Of a DNA stretch of 17,829 bases, positions 13,856 to 17,829 are shown one piece after another. The stretch's first letter is position 1; every line of letters starts with the position of its first letter. A program made the translations under genes and the position numbers. Origin of the DNA: M55B177 sp034722275 (GTDB taxonomy: Bacteria > Chloroflexota > Dehalococcoidia > GIF9 > AB-539-J10); NCBI GenBank assembly GCA_034722275.1, contig JAYENW010000033.1:1-17829 (forward strand), written 5' to 3'. Below the pieces are notes generated by a model. It had not been told where the DNA came from and ran no database searches. It saw only the letters and a list, made by a program, of their open reading frames with translations.

Positions 13856-13878
13856 ATATAATTATGTCTCCTGTCCTC
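13856..13878 (+). repeat. 23-nt direct repeat, right copy
   Basis: Perfect match to 13094-13116. The sequence diverges immediately on both sides. The surrounding 13751-14011 region has no gene; a G-U-containing hairpin at 13912-13933 (CCTCAAA/TTTGGGG) lacks a T-run. Confidence 0.7.
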
Positions 13879-14011
13879 ACTTTTTGCCTTATTACCAAGA
13901 CCATAGTCCCCCCTCAAACAGGACTATTTGGGGATAGGCAGGGGTTGACCTCTGTGTTAGCATAGATTAAGAAATAAATTAGCAGAAAGGACATCTGCCA
14001 GAAGGTGAAAC

Positions 14012-14344
14012 ATGGAACAGTGCACCTGGTTATTAACAGATGAAGAGATAAAGCAGATAACCGCGGAAATCCCCTGGGACTCCAGCCATGATGGCAGAAG
14101 CGAACTGGGCATGGTAACCTTCATGCAGGATGCCAAAACCAAGCGAAAGCTGGTGGAGTGGATAGCCTCGATGGGCCAGTACCAGGAGGGTCCCTCTTCA
14201 GATACCTTCAGCATCCCCAAGCCCATATGGAATGCCCTGTGCCAGGAAGTGGGAGCACAACGAAGGCGCAGGCATGTAAGCCAGGAAGACAGCGAGCTAC
14301 CTTCCCCACAGGTTGATATCGAGAGCAGCAGCGCTGCGGAATAA
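14012..14344 (+). CDS. Hypothetical 110-aa protein upstream of L25
   Basis: A 110-residue soluble protein with AAGGTG five bases upstream of ATG 14012. I recognise no family. The N-terminal ~75 residues are rich in Trp and acidic residues (WLLTDEEIKQI, IPWDSSHDGRSE, KLVEWIASMGQY), then a basic patch (QRRRRH at about 83-88) and a Ser/Glu-rich, probably disordered tail. No signal peptide or membrane segment. It lies 123 bases before the L25 gene on the same strand and could be expressed with it; that is weak evidence for function. Confidence 0.55.
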   Translation: MEQCTWLLTDEEIKQITAEIPWDSSHDGRSELGMVTFMQDAKTKRKLVEWIASMGQYQEGPSSDTFSIPKPIWNALCQEVGAQRRRRHVSQEDSELPSPQVDIESSSAAE

Positions 14345-14467
14345 ATGTATCCTCACGCCGATTCCGAGAGATAAACTTCGTAATCAGCAGCAGACACAGC
14401 AGAAAATTGCCATAGCCAGCCAACAGGTATATTATTACGGAACACATAACTTCAAAGGAGAGAGCAG

Positions 14468-15109
14468 ATGGATAAAATAGAGCTAGAAGCCGCCCCGCGA
14501 GATGTTCTGGGGAAAAAAGTTAAACGCCTGCGCAGCCAGGGAGTCACCCCGGTGCATCTTTTTGGTCATGGTATCAAATCACAGGCGCTGCAATGTGATA
14601 CTGATAAACTTCAACAGGCGCTGGCTGCTTCAAGGAAAACCAGCCTCATCAGCCTCAAGATCGATGGTGAAAAAAGAGCCAGAAACATCATCATCACCGA
14701 AGTTCAGAGGGAGGCGGCGAGCTACAGCCTGCTCCATGTAGATTTTCACCAGGTAAAAAAGGCAGAGCAGGTAAAGGTGGAAGCCCCCATTGTCCTGGTC
14801 GGAGAATCAGAAGCCCTGAAGTTGAAAGCCAATACCTTGATGCAGGAACTTGACGCTTTAACTATTGAATGCCCGGCAGGGAAAGTGCCCGCCCGCGTGG
14901 AAGTGGATATCAGCTCGCTCACCGAGACGGAGCGCCTGCTCCGCGTGAAGGACATCAAGCTGGACAAGAATATCACCATCCTCAATGACCCTGCGCTGGC
15001 GGTGGCCAGTATCATCACCAGGCATCTTGTAGAGGCAGCAGCAGAGGTAGAAGCGGGTGAAATTCCCGAAGCAGCCACCTCAGGCGAAGAGGAACCAGAA
15101 GAGAGCTAA
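14468..15109 (+). CDS. rplY: 50S ribosomal protein L25 (CTC/TL5 type)
   Basis: A 213-residue two-domain L25. The N-terminal domain (about 1-92; MDKIELEAAPRDVLGKKVKR and TPVHLFGHG at the front, ending LLHVDFHQV) binds 5S rRNA. The C-terminal CTC/TL5 beta domain contains VKVEAPIVLVGESEALK, VEVDISSLTETERLLRVKDI and the closing DPALAVASI, followed by an acidic tail (EAGEIPEAATSGEEEPEES). AAAGGAGA seven bases before ATG 14468 supports the start. The last 21 bases plus a few beyond the stop recur at 16012-16032, bracketing a toxin-antitoxin-like island; this gene is intact but may have been an insertion target. Confidence 0.95.
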   Translation: MDKIELEAAPRDVLGKKVKRLRSQGVTPVHLFGHGIKSQALQCDTDKLQQALAASRKTSLISLKIDGEKRARNIIITEVQREAASYSLLHVDFHQVKKAEQVKVEAPIVLVGESEALKLKANTLMQELDALTIECPAGKVPARVEVDISSLTETERLLRVKDIKLDKNITILNDPALAVASIITRHLVEAAAEVEAGEIPEAATSGEEEPEES

Positions 15110-15115
15110 CCTGCA
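15095..15115 (+). repeat. 21-bp direct repeat, left copy (L25 3' end)
   Basis: A perfect 21-bp match to 16012-16032, beginning CCAGAAGAGAGC and ending with TAACCTGCA. It covers the last L25 codons and stop. The copies lie 917 bases apart and enclose the DUF4258/DUF2283/DUF2442 island, the arrangement expected of an integration event at a gene 3' end. Confidence 0.85.
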
Positions 15116-15277
15116 GCGGTCGAGCCTCTGGACAGCCGATGTTCCAGCGGCGGTGACATCAGGACGCCTGGTAGTGGTGGTGCACCAGACAGACAGCCGC
15201 ATAACAAGGTATCCTAGAATTGCCAAGTAATGCAGCCTCTTGTTTCAATAGATGGCAACTTGAGTTATACTAAGAGT

Positions 15278-15535
15278 ATGCTCATAACGTTTAGTCACCA
15301 CGCTCTTGTGAAGTTGGAGATATTAGGAGCCCATGGTGTGCACCTGAGTAGAGAATTGATACAAGATATAGTGATGAAACCAGAGAAGGTAATCGAAGGT
15401 TACAAAGGGAGAAAGATTGCCCAGAAGAGCTTTGACCCTGACCATGTCTTAAGGGTGATTTACGAGGAGCACACTGGCGAGGCTGTAATAATTACTTTCT
15501 ACCCAGGGAGGAGGCAAAGATATGACAAAGATTAG
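15278..15535 (+). CDS. DUF4258 family protein (putative toxin partner)
   Basis: An 85-residue protein, MLITFSHHALVKLEILGAHG onward, with the DUF4258 pattern: an early His (H-A-L-V-K-L), VMKPEKVIEGYKGRKIAQK, then VLRVIYEEHTGEAVIITFYP and a terminal RRQRYDK. The family has a RelE/BrnT-like flavour and is often paired with DUF2283 proteins in toxin-antitoxin-like loci; toxicity is not shown by sequence. ATG 15278 is preferred to the frame's upstream ATG 15230, because TATACT at 15265-15270 would then place the start just upstream; no clear ribosome site precedes either. It overlaps the next gene by 14 bases. Confidence 0.75.
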   Translation: MLITFSHHALVKLEILGAHGVHLSRELIQDIVMKPEKVIEGYKGRKIAQKSFDPDHVLRVIYEEHTGEAVIITFYPGRRQRYDKD

Positions 15536-15731
15536 ATATAGCAAGGATGTAGATGCTCTGTTGATTGAGCTTTCTCAAGAGCCAATAGATTATGCTGAAG
15601 AATCGAGACAGCTTATTGTTCACTTCACTAAAGCTGGAGAGCCCGTACTTCTGGAAATCCTCGATGCTCGTGATTTTCTCCTCAACTCTCTATCCAGCCT
15701 GGTGAAAGAAACGGAAGTGATACTCTCCTAG
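15522..15731 (+). CDS. DUF2283 family protein (putative antitoxin)
   Basis: A 69-residue protein, MTKIRYSKDVDALLIELSQE onward, typical of DUF2283: the opening K-I-R-Y-S-K-D-V-D-A-L-L-I strand pair, and VLLEILDARDFL near the middle. It starts inside the DUF4258 gene (14-base overlap) with GGGAGGAGG just upstream of ATG 15522, showing translational coupling. Such pairs behave as candidate toxin-antitoxin or small regulatory modules. The pair sits within the island bracketed by the 21-bp L25-derived repeat. Confidence 0.8.
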   Translation: MTKIRYSKDVDALLIELSQEPIDYAEESRQLIVHFTKAGEPVLLEILDARDFLLNSLSSLVKETEVILS

Positions 15732-15830
15732 CTACAGCAATTCATCAGGCTAAGGAAAACCATTATGCCATAGCTAAAGACAGAACCTGCAACCAGTTCA
15801 TGTTGCCAAGGTAAATTTTGGCAGTAATGA

Positions 15831-16007
15831 CGGGGCCGCTTATTGAAGCGAGAGGATGCACGTGAAATCACTGTCCCCTTAGAATGGTTCCCTTCCCTGC
15901 GTAATGCTGCAGACGAGCAAAGAAACAAATGGCAACTTATTGGCCGTGGAGTAGGAATCCATTGGGAAGAGCTCGATGAGGATATTTCTGTGGAAGGATT
16001 ACTGTGA
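15831..16007 (+). pseudogene. Decayed DUF2442 family protein
   Basis: The frame ending at 16005-16007 reads LKREDAREITVPLEWFPSLR, then QLIGRGVGIHWEELDEDISV and EGLL, a clear DUF2442 C-terminal half. No start codon precedes it in frame: the upstream TGA at 15828 closes it. The N-terminal half appears in another frame just before (VHVAKVNFGSNDG, 15800-15838), which suggests a frameshift of one or two bases rather than a new gene. DUF2442 proteins often partner DUF4160 proteins in toxin-antitoxin-like loci; the partner is not visible here. It is the third small-module gene inside the repeat-bracketed island. Confidence 0.65.
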
Positions 16008-16011
16008 TGCG

Positions 16012-16032
16012 CCAGAAGAGAGCTAACCTGCA
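16012..16032 (+). repeat. 21-bp direct repeat, right copy
   Basis: Perfect match to the L25 3' end at 15095-15115. It lies five bases after the DUF2442 remnant stop. Downstream, 16033-16202 holds only a weak 27-codon ORF (16063-16146) and a 6-bp hairpin TCAGGC/GCCTGA (about 16127-16145). Confidence 0.85.
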
Positions 16033-16202
16033 TCAGACCTCTATTTACAGGGGCAGGCCATTATGAGGTTCGTTGTAACCCGCACATCGGTCAGACGAGA
16101 AAACTTGGCTGTGGTTTATCCCCCTGTCAGGCAAATTTCAGCCTGATCCCATCTCTTCAAGACGCTGGGAATACCTTGAATAACATAGTATCATGTTAGC
16201 GG

Positions 16203-17093
16203 ATGCAATCTGGTAAAGTGAAGGAGCAACAAAGTGACAGGAAACTCAGCGACCCCGCATTTCCCTTAGAGGAAAAGCGAGTCCTGCTCGACGGGTTGGA
16301 AATCAGCTACACAACTGGGGGAAAAGGCGAGCCCATACTGATCCTGCACGGCTGGGGAGGCTCTGCCAGTTCCTGGGAGAAAGTACAGAGGAGGCTGGCA
16401 GCCAGAGGATATTATGTCATCTGTCCTGACCTGCCTGGATTTGGCAGGAGCGCTGATCCCCCCATCCCCTGGGGCATCGGCGATTACACCAGTTTCCTCT
16501 CAGATTTCATTGAGAAAATTGGCCTCGATGGTTTCTTTCTCCTTGGCCACTCCCTCGGTGGAGGACTGGCCATGAGATTCACGGCAGAACACCCCCAGAA
16601 AGTAAGGGCTTTAATTTTATGCGATGCTGCCGTGGGGACAAACAGGAACAATCTAAACCTGAGGCAGAAAATCGCCTATGCTCTAACCGAAGGAGGATAT
16701 ACCTTTTTCACCATTCCCATCTTCAAGAAGATGCTCTACCCTCCAGCGAAGCAAGTTCTGGGCATGCTCACAGGAATTCACGACTACTACTTGGCCAGGG
16801 GGACCATGAAGGGCTCCTTCGAAATAATAATAAGGGAGGATTTAAGCGCTTTCGCTCCCCAAGTTAAAGTCCCCACGCTGATCATCTGGGGGAGAAAGGA
16901 CAGGACACTTCCTGTGCAAGCTGGCTTCGTGCTCAAGGGGCTCATTGCTAATTCCACACTCAGAGTCATTGAGGAGGCAGACCACAGCCCTCACAGGAAG
17001 ATGCCGGAAAAACTGTCCCAGATCATTTTGAATTTCCTCCAGGATACTACCACAGGTCACCAGACTGCAGAATCACAAATTTACTCAGCTTGA
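16203..17093 (+). CDS. Alpha/beta hydrolase
   Basis: A 296-residue alpha/beta-hydrolase-fold protein. The oxyanion motif LHGWGG (about 48-53) precedes YYVICPDLPGFGRS, the nucleophile elbow GHSLGGG gives S117 (115-121), the acid is D233 in WGRKDRTLP and the histidine is H261 in ADHSPHRKMPE, so the Ser-Asp-His triad is complete. A cap region lies between about 155 and 215. No signal peptide is visible, so it is cytosolic. The substrate (ester, epoxide or other) cannot be read from sequence; the family is too broad for a gene symbol. The ATG at 16203 lacks a good ribosome site, and the N-terminal ~20 residues may not belong to the mature start. Confidence 0.85.
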   Translation: MQSGKVKEQQSDRKLSDPAFPLEEKRVLLDGLEISYTTGGKGEPILILHGWGGSASSWEKVQRRLAARGYYVICPDLPGFGRSADPPIPWGIGDYTSFLSDFIEKIGLDGFFLLGHSLGGGLAMRFTAEHPQKVRALILCDAAVGTNRNNLNLRQKIAYALTEGGYTFFTIPIFKKMLYPPAKQVLGMLTGIHDYYLARGTMKGSFEIIIREDLSAFAPQVKVPTLIIWGRKDRTLPVQAGFVLKGLIANSTLRVIEEADHSPHRKMPEKLSQIILNFLQDTTTGHQTAESQIYSA

Positions 17094-17407
17094 AGACATC
17101 TTCCGCTATGCTATTGCCAAAAGATACTGGCTATCACCAAGACGGGCTACATTACCATAGATTTTGAGAATTCAGAACCAGTACTATTTGGTCTTTTCTC
17201 CCGGTTAACTAATACAGTTAAACGCATCTTAGCTTCAAAACCCAGGACGAAAGTCCCCTCCTGGTGTTTCGTGAGAATAGCAGAAAATCACAGGTCCCAA
17301 AGCTAGTACCTTTGAGTGATAGACAAAATTGAAGCTTAGTAGTAAATTACATTTGAAGAAAACATCTGTGGGAAATAATCTCCCGGTTCTGGAAAAGGAG
17401 GAGAACA
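17094..17407. other. Intergenic region with a GNRA-type hairpin
   Basis: About 310 bases with no coding signal on either strand. GGAC-GAAA-GTCC (17245-17256) is a 4-bp stem with a GNRA tetraloop; an alternative 6-bp pairing CCAGGA/TCCTGG (17242-17264) competes with it. No T-run follows. The 3' part is AT-rich and should hold the promoter of the downstream genes, but no strong -35/-10 pair stands out. Confidence 0.4.
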
Positions 17408-17452
17408 ATGGGTATATTATCTGACTTATTCGGCGGGAAGAAAAAGAGCTGA
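17408..17452 (+). CDS. 14-aa short ORF with strong ribosome site
   Basis: ATG 17408 has AAAGGAGGAG five bases upstream and encodes MGILSDLFGGKKKS, then a stop. The peptide resembles the amphipathic N-terminus (MGxLxxLFGGKKK) found on many small membrane-associated bacterial proteins. It could be a real micropeptide, a leader peptide, or the start of a gene interrupted by a stop. A 5-bp hairpin ATCCC-GCCG-GGGAT follows at 17456-17469, and the PH-like gene starts 46 bases downstream. Confidence 0.45.
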   Translation: MGILSDLFGGKKKS

Positions 17453-17498
17453 TGTTATCCCGCCGGGGATACCTGCAGATACAGGAGGTAAGGCAATA

Positions 17499-17829
17499 AT
17501 GGCAAAACATGCTGAAGACATGATGGTAGACAAGAAAGACCAGCTGGAGAAAATCGAGGGCATATGCTTACCAGAGGAGATTATTCGAGCTGTCTTCGAC
17601 TTGAAGGGCAGGGGCACAGGATTTCTGGGTATTACTGACAAGCGCATTATTTACTATGATAAAGCGTTCCTCAAGAGCAAAAAGGCTCTCGTCAGCATAC
17701 CACATAATCGCATTGGATCCGTAGCCAGTGAGGACAACAAAGGTTTTCTGATCAGAAGTGGTTTTTTTGTCAGTGACACCCTCACCGTCACCCCGATAGG
17801 GCTTGAGGCGAAAACCTTTGAGTTCAGAG
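17499..17829 (+). CDS. Bacterial PH-domain-like protein, 3' truncated by window edge
   Basis: The ATG at 17499 follows AGGAGG at 17482-17487. The visible 110 residues begin MAKHAEDMMVDKKDQLEKIE and then show a PH-like strand pattern: AVFDLKGRGTGFLGITDKRI, IYYDKAFLKSKKALVSIPHN, RIGSVASEDNKGFLIRSGFF and TLTVTPIGLEAKTFEF. The run G-x-L-x-I-T-D-K-R-I-I-Y-Y is characteristic of the YokE/bPH families, whose ligand is generally unknown. The frame is open at the window end, so the C-terminus is missing. It may be co-transcribed with the 14-aa ORF upstream. Confidence 0.7.
   Translation, partial: MAKHAEDMMVDKKDQLEKIEGICLPEEIIRAVFDLKGRGTGFLGITDKRIIYYDKAFLKSKKALVSIPHNRIGSVASEDNKGFLIRSGFFVSDTLTVTPIGLEAKTFEFR

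Noticed and set aside
13912..13933. Hairpin CCTCAAA/TTTGGGG considered as a terminator for the PRC-barrel gene
   Set aside because: It includes a G-T pair and is not followed by a T-run on the plus strand.
15116..15229. Frame reading RLVVVVHQTDSRITRYPRIA after L25, checked as peptidyl-tRNA hydrolase since pth often follows L25
   Set aside because: The pth motifs are absent and the frame is too short; it more likely belongs to the inserted segment.
16063..16146. 27-codon ORF MRFVVTRTSVRRENLAVVYP...
   Set aside because: The ribosome site is weak and no family is recognised; the length allows chance.
1..17829. CRISPR array, rRNA or tRNA genes
   Set aside because: No regularly spaced short repeats and no recognisable tRNA or rRNA signatures were seen on either strand; the repeats found are dispersed or paired, not arrayed.

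Overview
The window is a mosaic bacterial chromosome segment of moderate GC, with no rRNA or tRNA gene that I can see. Gene content fits an anaerobic Chloroflexota (Dehalococcoidia-like) genome: a two-domain L25/CTC protein, a DUF4389 protein, a gp3-like phage protein, PRC-barrel and bacterial-PH-like small proteins, and many G-rich intergenic hairpins. That placement is inference; no marker gene here fixes the taxonomy.

Layout. (1) 1-2817: a YgjP/M48-type metallopeptidase cut by the window edge (minus strand), a 67-aa unknown and a PD-(D/E)XK nuclease-like protein (plus), then a convergent ABC-type AAA ATPase (minus). The set is reminiscent of a defence or DNA-processing locus. (2) 2945-5225: a lipoprotein with its own sigma70-type promoter, a PrsW/YhfC-like membrane protease and a class I methyltransferase. 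(3) 5290-8681: a thioredoxin-reductase-like flavoprotein lacking the redox CxxC and an asparagine-synthase homologue lacking the N-terminal catalytic Cys. (4) 8682-9621: debris, including a truncated phytoene-desaturase-like N-terminus, and a DUF4389 membrane protein. (5) 9902-13022: a compact minus-strand, phage-like replication operon running from a ribbon-helix-helix protein through a gp3/RDF-like protein, a replication initiator and a DnaC-like ATPase to two small proteins; it starts from a near-perfect promoter. (6) 13023-15109: a hairpin-rich spacer, a PRC-barrel protein, an unknown and ribosomal protein L25. (7) 15095-16032: a small DUF4258/DUF2283/decayed DUF2442 island bracketed by a 21-bp perfect direct repeat that is the 3' end of the L25 gene. 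(8) 16203-17829: an alpha/beta hydrolase, a 14-aa ORF and a PH-like protein cut by the window edge.

The strongest unexplained signals are the duplicated L25 3' end around the toxin-antitoxin-like island; a ~125-bp intergenic repeat present three times (1963, 6635 and, inverted, 9772); and the ribbon-helix-helix gene bracketed by 24-nt near-identical repeats, one overlapping its promoter. The two enzymes with missing catalytic cysteines lie next to each other and may both be functionally diverged.
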